DNA from: Lysobacteraceae bacterium
GTDB taxonomy: Bacteria > Bdellovibrionota > UBA1018 > JAGTJX01
Direction: 5' to 3'
Assembly (NCBI GenBank): GCA_023657465.1
Contig: JAGTJX010000003.1
Location: 800,830 to 864,829, forward strand
DNA: 64,000 bases
The notes below the pieces were generated by a model. It saw only the letters and a list, made by a program, of their open reading frames with translations. It was not told where the DNA came from and ran no database searches. A program made the position numbers and the translations under genes. Positions 45,680 through 55,417 of the stretch are shown here, in pieces; position 1 is the first letter of the stretch, and every line of letters starts with the position of its first letter.

Positions 45680-46279
45680 TCAAGTCTTCTTGGGAGCCGG
45701 AGCGAGGATCATCATGAGTTTTTTTCCCTCGAGTTTAGCGGGGGTTTCAGTGATGGCAATATCCTTTAAAGCTTCAGATACCTTCTTTAGGATATCAAAC
45801 CCATGCTGCGTATGGGCAATTTCACGGCCTCTGAACATAATTACGAGCTTGGCTTTGTCGCCTTCTTCAATAAAACTGCGAATAGCCTTGAGCTTATAAT
45901 CCAGGTCATGCTCCTCAATTGAGGGTCTAAACTGCATTTCTTTGACCTTGATTACGACCTGTTTTTTCTTGGCCTGATTTTCTTTCTTTTTCTTCTCGTA
46001 TTTAAACTTACCGTAGTCGCAAATTTTGCAGACGGGAGGGTTCGAATTCGGTGAAACCTCCAAGAGGTCCAAGTTGCGTTCTCGAGCCATTCTTAACGCA
46101 TCTATCGTTGCAACGACGCCTACTTGGCCCCCGTTTTCGTCGATGAGTCTGACTTGGGGTACGCGAATACGCTCATTAATTCTGTGTTCGTCTTTTGAAA
46201 AATTTGGGTTGGGAAATCTGCCTGTGGATCTCGGCGGGAAGCCGCCTGAGTTAGGTGGGTTGGAAGGTGTGAATGCCAT
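45680..46279 (-). CDS. infC: Translation initiation factor IF-3
   Basis: Binds the 30S subunit, prevents joining of 50S and checks start codons. N-domain: INERIRVPQVRLIDENGGQV; linker; C-domain: MQFRPSIEEHDLDYKLKAI, then KLVIMFRGREIAHTQHG. It has an unusual Pro/Asn-rich N-terminal extension (about 25 residues, MAFTPSNPPNSGGFPP). The start is uncertain: the strong AAAGGAGG lies 19 bases before the ATG at 46279. No ATT, GTG or TTG stands in frame at better spacing, and the ATG at 46315 lies before the ribosome site. Either would be a non-standard leader. Confidence 0.94.
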   Translation of the reverse strand: MAFTPSNPPNSGGFPPRSTGRFPNPNFSKDEHRINERIRVPQVRLIDENGGQVGVVATIDALRMARERNLDLLEVSPNSNPPVCKICDYGKFKYEKKKKENQAKKKQVVIKVKEMQFRPSIEEHDLDYKLKAIRSFIEEGDKAKLVIMFRGREIAHTQHGFDILKKVSEALKDIAITETPAKLEGKKLMMILAPAPKKT

Positions 46280-46320
46280 CGGTTTAAGTTTTAAATAACC
46301 TCCTTTAAGGTTCATTCAGG

Positions 46321-46347
46321 ATTACAGAACCCGCGTGAGTGTGTCAA
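46321..46347 (-). promoter_or_regulatory. Possible promoter of infC-rpmI-rplT
   Basis: On the minus strand a perfect TTGACA (46342-46347) is followed 15 bases later by TGTAAT (46321-46326, 5 of 6 matches to TATAAT). The spacing is shorter than the usual 16-18. It lies in the 42-base space between the first possible infC ATG and the divergent EI24 gene. Confidence 0.45.
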
Positions 46348-46357
46348 GATTCTAAGA

Positions 46358-47077
46358 ATGATCCCTAACCTTATGAGTGGCCTTACCCTGCCCTATCGGT
46401 CGGTAAAACTGATATTTACCCGCCTTGATCTAGTCCTTCTCTCCCTCTTGCCTGCCTTGGTTACCCTGTTTCTCTATAGCTGGATCTATAACAATCAAAT
46501 CCCCATCCTCATTCAAGCGATCCAAAACGCGTTTTTAGGAAAGTTAACTGCTTTTGGCTCCTGGGGTGATTGGGTTACCACAGTGAGTGTTTTCCTCATC
46601 AAAATCTTCACCATTGTGATTGGGTTTCTGACCTTCAGTTTCATGGCTAATTTAATCTCCATCCCACTCAATGATCTCCTCGCTCAGAGGGTAGAAACCG
46701 CTCTCGGAATGACAGATGTCCCTCCCTACAAATGGACTCACGCCTTACGAGTGATTTGGATTGATGCTTTTAGGACTGTGTTCTCAGGAATGTTAGGCAT
46801 GCTTCTACTTTTTCTCTCTTGGGTGCCTGTGATCAACTTGGTGAGTTTCGTAGGAGTAGCGCTACTCTATAGCTTTCAATATTTGACCTATCCACAAACG
46901 CGAAGACTGGAACCACTGAAAGTTTCATTATTGTTTCTAGTGAGAAATTTTTCTTCATGTATGGGAATGGGAGTGAGTTTTTCGCTTCTCTCTTTCATCC
47001 CGATGAGTTCTGCAATACTCTTGCCCATTGCAGTCGTTTCAGGGACAATCTTATTTCATGAGCACCGCAAATTATAA
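46358..47077 (+). CDS. EI24-domain (CysZ-like) membrane protein
   Basis: Integral membrane protein of 239 aa with about six hydrophobic segments. The pattern MSGLTLPYRSVKLIF at the N-terminus, FLTFSFMANLISIPLNDLLA and YLTYPQTRRLEP near the end fit the EI24 family, which includes the sulfate permease CysZ. No cysteine-synthesis gene is nearby, so the substrate is open. Its end overlaps the PilZ gene by 20 bases. It is divergent from infC. Confidence 0.82.
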   Translation: MIPNLMSGLTLPYRSVKLIFTRLDLVLLSLLPALVTLFLYSWIYNNQIPILIQAIQNAFLGKLTAFGSWGDWVTTVSVFLIKIFTIVIGFLTFSFMANLISIPLNDLLAQRVETALGMTDVPPYKWTHALRVIWIDAFRTVFSGMLGMLLLFLSWVPVINLVSFVGVALLYSFQYLTYPQTRRLEPLKVSLLFLVRNFSSCMGMGVSFSLLSFIPMSSAILLPIAVVSGTILFHEHRKL

Positions 47078-47786
47078 GCCCATCGATAATCCCGCTGAAC
47101 TCAAGCGGATCTATCGAGAGATCTCTCGCACTAAACCATCTGCTCATTTTCAATTCACAAAAATTCCAGATTTTCACCCTTGTAGAGTGACCTACTGGTC
47201 TGAAGAAGAAGGATTTTTCTTGGTTCAATATGTAGGCAAGGAAGCATCAGAAAAAATCTCCGCCATGAGTTCACTTGCCCAATTCAAGGGCGATCAAGCG
47301 TTTTTCAATAGCTTCCTTTTGACCTCACAGATTCTCTTCAAAGCTCAGTTCGTCGAAACTGATCTTAAGCAGGGGATGAAATTCAGCTTTCCAGAAAAGT
47401 TCTACAAAATCCAAAGGCGCAAACACACTCGAGTCCCTTTGACAGAATTCGTACCCGCTCAAGCAGTCCTCACGCTCATCAACCCTACCGATATGCAGTC
47501 TTTAAAAATCACACGACGAGTGATAGATCTCTCCATGGGTGGATGTGCTGTCAGACTAGAGAAAGATGATGCAGCTTTGGTGAAGAAGTACAACAAACTC
47601 CAAATGGTCAACATTCAACTCGGTGGTCTCTCGCTCACTAATCCAGGTGTGATCAGAAACGTCACCGGTACCAAAATTGGAATCGAAATGGATCTCAAGA
47701 ACCAGATCCAACAAAAAAAATTTGCAGCATTCCTCTTACAACAGCTGCGCACGATTTTAGACGATCCTACGATCACTGACATCTAA
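47058..47786 (+). CDS. PilZ-domain protein (putative c-di-GMP receptor)
   Basis: The second half (about residues 110-230) is a PilZ domain: IQRRKHTRVPL supplies the RxxxR-type c-di-GMP loop and VIDLSMGGCAVRL the D/N-x-S-x-x-G strand. The N-terminal 105 residues form a YcgR-like flanking domain. The start at 47058 lies inside the upstream EI24 gene. Together with the GGDEF protein encoded at 49937, it indicates c-di-GMP signalling here, though the two are not in one operon. Confidence 0.85.
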   Translation: MSTANYKPIDNPAELKRIYREISRTKPSAHFQFTKIPDFHPCRVTYWSEEEGFFLVQYVGKEASEKISAMSSLAQFKGDQAFFNSFLLTSQILFKAQFVETDLKQGMKFSFPEKFYKIQRRKHTRVPLTEFVPAQAVLTLINPTDMQSLKITRRVIDLSMGGCAVRLEKDDAALVKKYNKLQMVNIQLGGLSLTNPGVIRNVTGTKIGIEMDLKNQIQQKKFAAFLLQQLRTILDDPTITDI

Positions 47787-47884
47787 ATTTCTAGGCAAAT
47801 TTTGCTCATTTAGAGATCCTCCCACCCTGCCGAAACTCAGTTAAGAGAAGAAAACATAACTGTTTTCCCACGGAGGGTGATCTC

Positions 47885-48625
47885 ATGAGAACGACGCAAT
47901 TATTTGTAATCTTGGGTGCTGTAGTCGGTTTAACGGCTCTATCGAGTTGTCGATTTGGAAATAACGTTGTGGATAGTAATACTTTAAGCGGAGCCGCTCC
48001 CAATGATGAGTTCTCTAAGTTCGAGATCAGTTACCCCAATACTCCAGATCAATTCCAATTTTGTTTTTTCAAATCCGGAATAGACAGTAGCGGGAAACCC
48101 ACTGCGATTCCGTTCTGTACAGCAGGAGATACGACATTTACTCCTCACTACGTTACTCAGCTTCTCACTAATCCCCTTGCGATCAGCAGGTTCCTTGACA
48201 GCAATAGTAAACTTTATTGGGGTCTCTTCAATCCAAACGAGGTGCCACTCTCGAAGGCATTCCGTATCGACTTCGACCAGACTACTGGCAATTTTAGTTA
48301 CTATACAGAATCTGATGCTTATCAATTGTGGCCATCCGTAGATGCAATCTGTGGGTACCAACAAATTTACTTCATCGACGGTCAAGCTAACCCAACCTTG
48401 AAAACATTAGGAGTCACATTCCAAGAATACGATGTTTATGATGCTTCCTGCACGACTGTTCTTCAGAAAATTGCTGATTGCCTCGCAGGTGTCGCTCACT
48501 CCTGCACAGCAGAAGAACTCAAGCAGTGGCAAACTTATTTTGGTCCTTGGCTGGATCACGCGGGCTTAAAGACGAATGACATTCCGCTTCTAGTCGGTAG
48601 TGGCTTCAAAGTTTTGTTTAGATAA
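47885..48625 (+). CDS. Lipoprotein of unknown function
   Basis: A 246-residue protein with a clear lipobox (LTALSSC, Cys at about 22) and an excellent GGAGGGTGA ribosome site. The mature part has several more cysteines in its C-terminal half (DAICGYQQ, DASCTTVLQKIADCLAGVAHSC), so disulfides are likely. Aromatic and asparagine-rich segments suggest an extracellular fold. I recognise no family. It precedes rdgB on the same strand by 28 bases. Confidence 0.78.
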   Translation: MRTTQLFVILGAVVGLTALSSCRFGNNVVDSNTLSGAAPNDEFSKFEISYPNTPDQFQFCFFKSGIDSSGKPTAIPFCTAGDTTFTPHYVTQLLTNPLAISRFLDSNSKLYWGLFNPNEVPLSKAFRIDFDQTTGNFSYYTESDAYQLWPSVDAICGYQQIYFIDGQANPTLKTLGVTFQEYDVYDASCTTVLQKIADCLAGVAHSCTAEELKQWQTYFGPWLDHAGLKTNDIPLLVGSGFKVLFR

Positions 48626-48653
48626 AACTGTTTTGTGCTAATATTCTCTTCAT

Positions 48654-49292
48654 ATGAGAAGCGTAGACAAAATAGTGTTTGCATCCACTAATCGAAATAA
48701 ATGGAATGAGTACAACGATTTATTAAAGCCACTCACCCAGCTCAAGCTCGTGATGGCTGATGAGATGATTCGTAACGCCGACAAAATCGGCCTTGTCGAA
48801 ACACATAACAGTTATCTCGATAATGCCATCGCAAAAGCTCGCCTCGTCAACCAAGGCTGCCATCATCCCTCTCTCGGAGATGATTCAGGATTAGAAGTAG
48901 ACGCACTTTCCAATCGTCCCGGAGTGCGCTCACGTAGATACGCCATTCCGAAGTCTGGTCAATCACAAGATCAAGCCAATATTGAGAAGATATTGAATGA
49001 ACTCAAAGGCCGTCCCTTCGAAGCTCGTAAAGCAAGATTTATTACCTCTCTCGCGCTCGTCATCGACGGAATACTCATTCATGCTAACGGCGTGCTTGAA
49101 GGTCGTATCGCCGAAGCACCTATGGGTGAAGGTGGATTCGGATATGATTCAGTTTTTGTTCCTGAAGGGAAAACTGTGACTCTCGCTCAGATCTCGATGA
49201 GAAATAAAAACGAGCTCTCACACCGCTCTCGCGCTATTCACGCACTCCTAAAAGAAATCAATGCTAAGGGTATTATTTTAGCGAAGCCCTAA
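48654..49292 (+). CDS. rdgB: XTP/dITP pyrophosphatase (RdgB/HAM1)
   Basis: House-cleaning nucleotidase that removes non-canonical purine triphosphates (ITP, XTP). It has the N-terminal FASTNRNKWNEY, the catalytic SLGDDSGLEVDAL and the C-terminal GFGYDSVFVPEG followed by NELSHRSRAI. At 212 aa it is of normal length. It follows the lipoprotein gene and ends 9 bases before the convergent DUF218 gene. Confidence 0.95.
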   Translation: MRSVDKIVFASTNRNKWNEYNDLLKPLTQLKLVMADEMIRNADKIGLVETHNSYLDNAIAKARLVNQGCHHPSLGDDSGLEVDALSNRPGVRSRRYAIPKSGQSQDQANIEKILNELKGRPFEARKARFITSLALVIDGILIHANGVLEGRIAEAPMGEGGFGYDSVFVPEGKTVTLAQISMRNKNELSHRSRAIHALLKEINAKGIILAKP

Positions 49293-49301
49293 GAGCAAGC
49301 C

Positions 49302-49931
49302 TTAAGACCGAACAAATGTTCGAAAGATGAGCCACTTAAAAAATTCACTCAGTGTGATTTGAATTCCGATCGCATCTTTGTACCACTTACCATCGCGATA
49401 AGGCTCAGGCTGAACCGAATACGTATCAATATCGACCGTGTTTCCTAAGATGGTCTGGAAAATATAGAGTGATCTCCTCATATGATAATTCGATGTGATG
49501 AGTACGATATGATCCCATTTCAATATATTGAGTGAGTTCTGAAGCCAAAGAGCATTCTCTTCTGTAGTCGTACTTTGAGTCTCAAGAATCACATCCTTCT
49601 CACGGATAACCCTTAAGACTTCAGGTCTCACTTGTGCTACGAATACACTCCAATTTGATCTTTGCCCCATTCCTGAAACATATAGCATTGGAGCACGAGA
49701 TGGGTTTTCCTTATAAAATTTGAGCCAGAGGTCTGCTGCTTCAGAGATTCTTCCTTTAGCACCAGCAAGTACGACGATGCCGTCTACGTTTTTTGGCAAG
49801 TCGTCCAATTCGACAGAATCGTAATATTCATAGATGAGCCCTGCAGATGTAAACGCAATCAAGAATATCCCCAGCATCACTCCGATTGCGCCAGCAGTGA
49901 TGAGACTGAAGTTTTTTATGGGTGAGTTCAT
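49302..49931 (-). CDS. DUF218 (YdcF/SanA/ElyC-like) membrane-anchored protein
   Basis: One N-terminal membrane helix (about residues 12-32), then a Rossmann-like DUF218 domain: DGIVVLAGAKGRISEAADLW, ILETQSTTTEENALW and IVLITSNYHMRRSLYIF, the core motifs of the YdcF/SanA group. In E. coli, relatives act in envelope integrity. The start is either the ATG at 49931 (AAGGCGGG upstream, 209 aa) or a TTG at 49940 that overlaps the TGA of the preceding GGDEF gene as TTGA. Confidence 0.86.
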   Translation of the reverse strand: MNSPIKNFSLITAGAIGVMLGIFLIAFTSAGLIYEYYDSVELDDLPKNVDGIVVLAGAKGRISEAADLWLKFYKENPSRAPMLYVSGMGQRSNWSVFVAQVRPEVLRVIREKDVILETQSTTTEENALWLQNSLNILKWDHIVLITSNYHMRRSLYIFQTILGNTVDIDTYSVQPEPYRDGKWYKDAIGIQITLSEFFKWLIFRTFVRS

Positions 49932-49936
49932 TGGAC

Positions 49937-51352
49937 TCAACCCGCCTTGGGTTTAAAAGGTGGTGGAAGTTTTTTTACAGGAATCGGAGGAGGAAGCTTC
50001 TTCTTCACTTCAGGCTCAGGAGTTGGACGTTCGGTCGCCTCTAGTGTTGGAGTCTCAACTGCTTCTAAAGCAGGCACCTCTACTGAAGTAGCGGCAGCCT
50101 CCGGAGCGTGGGCTGGTTCTGCACCTGGGACGACTTGCCCTTTTACAGTTTGATGTGGAGTTACACGGTTTCTGCCGTTTTTCTTAGAAAAATAAAGCGC
50201 CTGGTCTGCTGCGTGAAGAACCTCTTCGTAAGTCGCTCCATCATGCGGGAAACTAGAAACCCCAATACTCACCGATATGCAGCCTAGTGGTTGTTTATCA
50301 GAATGAGGGAGCGTAAGTGAGGAGAGAGTCGTGCGAATCCTCTCCGCAAGAAAGAGGACACTATTCCAATTCACTTCAGGACAAAGGACTACGAATTCCT
50401 CTCCACCGTATCTTGCAGGAAGATCAGTATTTCGCGCACATTGAGCCATTACTTTTCCAACTTCTCTTAAGATATCATCGCCAGCGGGGTGACCGTTTCT
50501 ATCATTATAGTGTTTGAAGTTATCGACGTCGCAGAAAACAATCGCGTACTCTTTCCCGTATCGCTTACAACGATCGTGTTCTTCGATGAGCTTCTCTTTG
50601 AATCTTCTGAAATTAGGAAGTTTTGTCATCTCATCAGTGACTGACATTTCTTTCAATCGTTTCTGAGCTTCTCTGAGTTCTGTCACATCACGAGCAATGA
50701 TTTGAAGTACTTCTTGTTCGTTTTTGAGTTTCAGTTTGCATGCTGCGAAGTTGAGAGTCTTCAATGCTCCGTCTGAAATCTTCCAATTTGCATCGAATTC
50801 AAACAGATAATAGCTACGTTTTGCTTTTCTCAGTTTTTTGATGAAATCTTCTTTATGATCATCAACTACAAACTCAGAAAGCCCTTTGCCTTTGAACACT
50901 TCTGGAGTCATTCCGAGCTCTCGCTCTGCTGCAGGATTAGAGGCTAGAAGGTTCATAGATTCAGCATCTATGATGAATGCAAATTCAAGCATTCGGTCGA
51001 ATAGATCTGCGTAACTTGCGAGTTTGAGAATTTCATCTTGGAGTGCTGGGCTTGAAGAATGATCTTCTTCTTTCTCGATCGTCATTTCAGGAGCATCAAT
51101 TTGAGCTTCTACTACTGCAAGCTCTGGCATTTCTTCAGGTGTAGACTCAACCAATTCCGGTGTTGTCTCTATGAGCTCAGGTGACGTCTCTAATAATGAG
51201 GGTTCTTGAAGTTCACTCGTAGAGACACTACTGAGTGTAGGCTCTGGTCGAATTGATTTTTGATTGGCGAGTAACAGCGATCTCAGCCGTAGGCACAGAA
51301 TATTCTCCACCCGTCCCCACCTGAGAGTCTGATAATTCTTCCTTGAGTTCAA
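49937..51352 (-). CDS. PAS-GGDEF diguanylate cyclase (N-terminus probably frameshifted)
   Basis: Makes c-di-GMP. A PAS domain (about residues 110-235, FAFIIDAESMNLLASNPAA) is followed by a GGDEF domain with the intact active site RYGGEEFVV and an upstream RNTD inhibitory site. A Pro/Glu/Ala-rich tail ends PPPIPVKKLPPPFKPKAG. The acidic Ser/Pro/Glu stretch before the PAS suits a disordered linker. The stated frame opens only with a TTG at 51352 and has an odd basic N-terminus. A better start is an ATG at 51387-51389 in another frame, joined by loss of one base near the T5 at 51257-51261. Confidence 0.9.
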   Translation of the reverse strand: MNSRKNYQTLRWGRVENILCLRLRSLLLANQKSIRPEPTLSSVSTSELQEPSLLETSPELIETTPELVESTPEEMPELAVVEAQIDAPEMTIEKEEDHSSSPALQDEILKLASYADLFDRMLEFAFIIDAESMNLLASNPAAERELGMTPEVFKGKGLSEFVVDDHKEDFIKKLRKAKRSYYLFEFDANWKISDGALKTLNFAACKLKLKNEQEVLQIIARDVTELREAQKRLKEMSVTDEMTKLPNFRRFKEKLIEEHDRCKRYGKEYAIVFCDVDNFKHYNDRNGHPAGDDILREVGKVMAQCARNTDLPARYGGEEFVVLCPEVNWNSVLFLAERIRTTLSSLTLPHSDKQPLGCISVSIGVSSFPHDGATYEEVLHAADQALYFSKKNGRNRVTPHQTVKGQVVPGAEPAHAPEAAATSVEVPALEAVETPTLEATERPTPEPEVKKKLPPPIPVKKLPPPFKPKAG

Positions 51353-51430
51353 GAACGGGCTCGAGTCCGAGCTCAGATTTGTTCTTCATGCACTAATCTA
51401 TAGTTTAAACGGGGTATGGGATCGCAACAA

Positions 51431-51447
51431 TCGGCAGTTTATGCCGA
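51431..51447 (-). terminator. Small hairpin between ridA and the GGDEF gene
   Basis: TCGGCA (51431-51436) and TGCCGA (51442-51447) form a 6-bp stem with a 5-base loop, 5 bases past the ridA stop. The following minus-strand sequence (TTGTTGC) is only weakly T-rich. It may be a weak terminator. Confidence 0.4.
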
Positions 51448-51451
51448 CCTA

Positions 51452-51838
51452 TTAGGCAGAGGCAATGCACTCTATTTCAACTAATACGTCCTTAGGCAAT
51501 CTTGACACTTCAACGGTAGATCGCGCAGGTGGGTTTTGAGTGAAATACTCACCATAAATTGCGTTCACCTTCGGGAAGTCATGCATCGACTTAAGAAAAA
51601 TTGTGGTTTTCACTACGTTTGAAAACTTCATTTGAGCTTGAGTCAGTACTGCTTCGATGTTCTTCATCACTTGTTTGGTCTGACCATCGATATCGTTTGC
51701 AACTACTGTATTTGACACAGGTTCAATTGCAACCTGGCCAGAACAGAACAACAAATCGCCAACTTTCACTGCTTGAGAATAAGGACCGATAGGTTTTGGA
51801 GCATTAACAGTTTCAATGATTTCCTTTTTAAGTGACAT
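51452..51838 (-). CDS. ridA: RidA family enamine/imine deaminase
   Basis: Trimeric protein that hydrolyses reactive 2-aminoacrylate and related enamines from PLP enzymes. The family pattern is intact: PIGPYSQAVKVGDLLFCSGQ, then FSNVVKTTIFLKSMHDF, with the binding arginine in NPPARSTVEVSRLPKD and the end VLVEIECIA. It is 128 aa long. It starts 9 bases after the maeB stop on the same strand, so it is probably co-transcribed with maeB. Confidence 0.95.
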   Translation of the reverse strand: MSLKKEIIETVNAPKPIGPYSQAVKVGDLLFCSGQVAIEPVSNTVVANDIDGQTKQVMKNIEAVLTQAQMKFSNVVKTTIFLKSMHDFPKVNAIYGEYFTQNPPARSTVEVSRLPKDVLVEIECIASA

Positions 51839-51847
51839 AAATCGTTT

Positions 51848-54142
51848 TTACTTTCTCTGTTCGCGACTCAGTTGCGCTTCCATTGCTGTGAGCGCAGCCA
51901 TATTTACAATGTCATTCACATCTAACCCAGGCGAGAGAACATGTACAGGTTTGTTCATACCTGAGAGAATCGGACCAATGGTTTCCGCACCGCCAATTTT
52001 TGCCATGAGCTTATACGCAATGTTTCCTGACTGAAGATCTGGGAAAATCAAAACGTTCGCATTACCAGGTACTTTATTAAACGGATATTGTTCCTTGGAG
52101 ATATCAGGAATGAGAGCTGTATCCGCTTGCATCTCACCATCTACGATCAGAGAGGGATCCATTTTCCTTACGATCGCTAGAGCCTCTCTCACTCTTAAAG
52201 CCTCAGGATGATCATTGGAACCGAAATTAGAAAACGAAAGCATTGCCACTCGTGGCTCACCCGACATGAGCCTACGAACGGCTTGAGCCGTCTGCACAGT
52301 GATGTTGGCCAATTCTTTTGCATCTGGGCTAATATTCACAGTCGTATCAGCAAACCAAAATATTCTTTTCTGTGAGATCACCATGTAGATCCCTATGAGC
52401 TTGTGATCTTTCTTGGCACCAATAGTCTGAATTGCTGGTCGAATCGTCTCAGGATAACTCTGAGTGAGTCCGCTAAGAAGTCCATCTGCATCACCGACTT
52501 CAACCATCATAGAGCCATAATAGTTGGGCTGTTTCATGAGAGTCTGAGCGGTAGGGAGAGTCATCCCTTTCCGTGAGCGCTTTTCGAAAAACTTCTCAGA
52601 ATACTCATTCATTTTAGCGCTTGAAGACGGACGAATGATCTCTACACCTTTCAGCGCTTCTTCAAGTCCATTTTCTTTTATGAGTTTTCTAACCTTCTCG
52701 TCATTACCCAGAAGAATCGGCATTGCGATTTTCTCTTCGATCATTTGTCTTGCAGCACTTAAGATTTTTGCGTTCTCACCTTCAGGTAGAACAATTCTCA
52801 CTGGGTTTTTCTCGAAACCATCACGTACACGATTTTTAATCGCACGCATGACTGTATAAGTAGAGCCCAATAACATCTCTAGTCTTTCGCGGTAATGTTT
52901 CAGATCAATTTTGGTACGAGCAACACCTGTATCCATTGCAGCTTTTGCAACTGCAGGTGCAACATAGAGGAGCACGCGAGTATCGAATGGTTTTGGAATC
53001 AAATATTTTTTTCCGAATTTGAAGACTTGCCCGCCGTAAGCTTTTGAAACCTGATCTGGAACTTCTTCTTTTGCTAGTTGAGCGAGTGCTTTGACTGCAG
53101 CCATTTTCATTTCTTCATTAATTGCAGTCGACATGGTGTCGAGAGCCCCACGGAAAATCGCTGGAAACCCCAGTACGTTATTCACTTGATTGGGATAATC
53201 TGATCTTCCTGTAGCCATAATGGAGTCACTTCTCACCTTGAATACTTCTTCTGGAGTGATTTCAGGATCAGGATTGGCCATTGCAAAAATAATTGGATTC
53301 TTAGCCATTGTTTTAACAATAGCTCCGGTGACTGTATCTTTACCTGATACGCCTACGAATGCATCGGCACCGTTCATCGCTTCAGCTAGTGTGCGGATTT
53401 TCGTGTCGACAGCAAAACGCTCCTTGTAAGGATTCATTCCTTCTTTGCGACCTTTGTAGATGACTCCTTTGGAGTCAGTCATGATGAGGTTTTCTTTTTT
53501 TACTCCGAGAGAAACATAGAGATTCGCGCAGGCAATTGCAGCAGCACCACCGCCACAGAAGACCACTTTGACTTTACTGATGTCTTTACCCACTACTTCG
53601 AGAGCATTAAGAAAAGCGGCGCCGCTGATAACGGCGGTTCCATGTTGATCGTCGTGGAATACTGGAATTTTAAGTCGTTTACGGAGCTCTTCTTCAATGT
53701 AGAAACATTCAGGTGCCTTGATGTCTTCAAGATTGATTCCTCCGAAAGTGGGCTCGAGCATTTCACATGCTCGGATCACATCATCCGGATCTTTTGCGTT
53801 CAACTCGATATCAAACACATCGATGTCCGCAAATTTTTTGAAGAGAACTCCTTTTCCTTCCATCACAGGCTTCGCAGCGGATGGACCAATATCACCTAAA
53901 CCCAGTACTGCTGTTCCGTTTGTGACCACAGCGACTAAATTCCCTTTAGCAGTATACTCGTAAACGAGTTCTTCCTTCTCAGCGATCATTCTACAGGGCT
54001 CTGCAACTCCAGGAGTGTATGCAAGTGAGAGATCATGCTGAGTGGAGACTGACTTTGATGGAACAACTTCGATTTTTCCTTTGCGACCCTTGGAGTGATA
54101 CTCCAGAGCCTCAGTACTTTTATAGATTGGGTTCTTCGACAT
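51848..54142 (-). CDS. maeB: Malic enzyme with C-terminal phosphotransacetylase-like domain
   Basis: Oxidatively decarboxylates malate to pyruvate. The N-terminal malic enzyme part (about residues 1-410) has [31 protein letters not shown], and the dinucleotide-binding [18 protein letters not shown]. The C-terminal part (about 430-760) resembles phosphate acetyltransferase ([40 protein letters not shown]), as in MaeB, where it regulates rather than catalyses. At 764 aa it matches MaeB length (759 in E. coli). NADP preference is assumed from the family. Confidence 0.95.
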   Translation of the reverse strand: MSKNPIYKSTEALEYHSKGRKGKIEVVPSKSVSTQHDLSLAYTPGVAEPCRMIAEKEELVYEYTAKGNLVAVVTNGTAVLGLGDIGPSAAKPVMEGKGVLFKKFADIDVFDIELNAKDPDDVIRACEMLEPTFGGINLEDIKAPECFYIEEELRKRLKIPVFHDDQHGTAVISGAAFLNALEVVGKDISKVKVVFCGGGAAAIACANLYVSLGVKKENLIMTDSKGVIYKGRKEGMNPYKERFAVDTKIRTLAEAMNGADAFVGVSGKDTVTGAIVKTMAKNPIIFAMANPDPEITPEEVFKVRSDSIMATGRSDYPNQVNNVLGFPAIFRGALDTMSTAINEEMKMAAVKALAQLAKEEVPDQVSKAYGGQVFKFGKKYLIPKPFDTRVLLYVAPAVAKAAMDTGVARTKIDLKHYRERLEMLLGSTYTVMRAIKNRVRDGFEKNPVRIVLPEGENAKILSAARQMIEEKIAMPILLGNDEKVRKLIKENGLEEALKGVEIIRPSSSAKMNEYSEKFFEKRSRKGMTLPTAQTLMKQPNYYGSMMVEVGDADGLLSGLTQSYPETIRPAIQTIGAKKDHKLIGIYMVISQKRIFWFADTTVNISPDAKELANITVQTAQAVRRLMSGEPRVAMLSFSNFGSNDHPEALRVREALAIVRKMDPSLIVDGEMQADTALIPDISKEQYPFNKVPGNANVLIFPDLQSGNIAYKLMAKIGGAETIGPILSGMNKPVHVLSPGLDVNDIVNMAALTAMEAQLSREQRK

Positions 54143-54202
54143 GATTATTTCTATTTTCGCACTAGGCTCCCACTTACGCCTATGGCAAAATAATATTTAA
54201 GC

Positions 54203-55417
54203 ATGAAGTTTTTATTCAGAATCAAATTTTTGACGGTTTTGTTTTTTTGGATTGCGCCTCTTGCGCATGCGGATTTCTATTTTCACCCTTGGATGAATCA
54301 TTCCCAGAACCCAGGACCCGTTAAACTGAATCTCCAAGGACTTTATCTCTCTACTTCTTCAAACTTTTCAGCAACAGGCTCTGTAGACACTCCAACTACA
54401 TTAGGAAGCTACTCACAATTCCGCACTGCGATCTCTGGCGCTAAAAATATCGGCTCAGGACTGACTGCTTACGCCAGAGGCACTTGGTCTGTACTTCAGG
54501 TTTCTACTATCGGATCTGGCACTACTTTTTCTGGAAGCACCTTCGGACTTGCTGATCAGTCCATAGGACTTGCTTACAAACTCATCAAGTTTGAAAAAGG
54601 CGGAGGAATTGATCTTCAAGCTCAGTTTGATTTTCCTGGCTATAACAATTCACAATTACTTACACGCAACCAACCTTTCTTAGGCGATGGCTCGACCGAT
54701 ATCTCTGTTGGTGGATTCGCTCAGATCCCCGTTCAAAAAGTTGAGCGCTCTTCATGGGCTGTTCACTTGGGAGCGGGTTACACAAATCGTACTGATGGAT
54801 TCTCAGCTGCTATTCCTTATTCGGTGTTCATTCAGAACAACCGACTCGATCCAGGTCTGATCGCCCAAGCCGGTGTCTATGGGATCCAATCACTCGGAAC
54901 AGATACTGCAGGAACAAAAAGTTTAGCAGGAACAGGTGGAAGCATGATGAGTAATGCTGTGAATCCATCCGTAATGAATGGAAGCATCACCCTAGGATAC
55001 CAAGTGAACACAAACCTACTCATCAATGGTCAATACACACTAGGACTCATGGGTAAGAACGCACCTAAGATTAATATCATCGGAGCTGGCATCACTTATA
55101 CTTTCGGCACTCCTAAGGACGCGCAGCAAGTACTCGATCATGAAACACCGAAGATCTCTACTGACGCGATCGTCATGAAATCCAATGACAGGCTCAACGT
55201 CCTGAAGATCAATCAAGGATCAGATGATGGAATCAAACCTGGAATGATCTATGATATTTACGCTATTGATCTCAATGGCAAAGTGACTGAAGTGATCGCA
55301 GTTGCGAGAGTCACCAACGTTAAATCTTCAGAAGCAGCTCTTGAAGTTACCAATTACATACGCGAAGTCATTATCGATGAAGGCTTCATTGCGAGACGTC
55401 GCATAGGAGGCGGATGA
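54203..55417 (+). CDS. Outer-membrane beta-barrel-like protein
   Basis: The signal peptide ends at APLAHA. Residues 30-310 are a run of alternating amphipathic strands rich in Gly, Ser and aromatics (LQGLYLSTSSNFSATG, SIGLAYKLIKF, GSITLGYQVNTNLLINGQ), ending ITYTFGTPK, which fits an outer-membrane barrel. The last 90 residues form a separate beta domain (INQGSDDGIKPGMIYDIYAI) resembling the C-terminal domain of FlgT-like proteins. The gene overlaps the next gene by four bases. The function is unknown. Confidence 0.72.
   Translation: MKFLFRIKFLTVLFFWIAPLAHADFYFHPWMNHSQNPGPVKLNLQGLYLSTSSNFSATGSVDTPTTLGSYSQFRTAISGAKNIGSGLTAYARGTWSVLQVSTIGSGTTFSGSTFGLADQSIGLAYKLIKFEKGGGIDLQAQFDFPGYNNSQLLTRNQPFLGDGSTDISVGGFAQIPVQKVERSSWAVHLGAGYTNRTDGFSAAIPYSVFIQNNRLDPGLIAQAGVYGIQSLGTDTAGTKSLAGTGGSMMSNAVNPSVMNGSITLGYQVNTNLLINGQYTLGLMGKNAPKINIIGAGITYTFGTPKDAQQVLDHETPKISTDAIVMKSNDRLNVLKINQGSDDGIKPGMIYDIYAIDLNGKVTEVIAVARVTNVKSSEAALEVTNYIREVIIDEGFIARRRIGGG

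Noticed and set aside
46026-46298. 90-codon plus-strand frame across infC
   Set aside because: It is antisense to the conserved IF-3 coding sequence.
46280-46315. ATT or other rare start codon for infC
   Set aside because: The codons between the ribosome site and the ATG at 46279 are TAT TTA AAA CTT AAA CCG; none is a plausible start.
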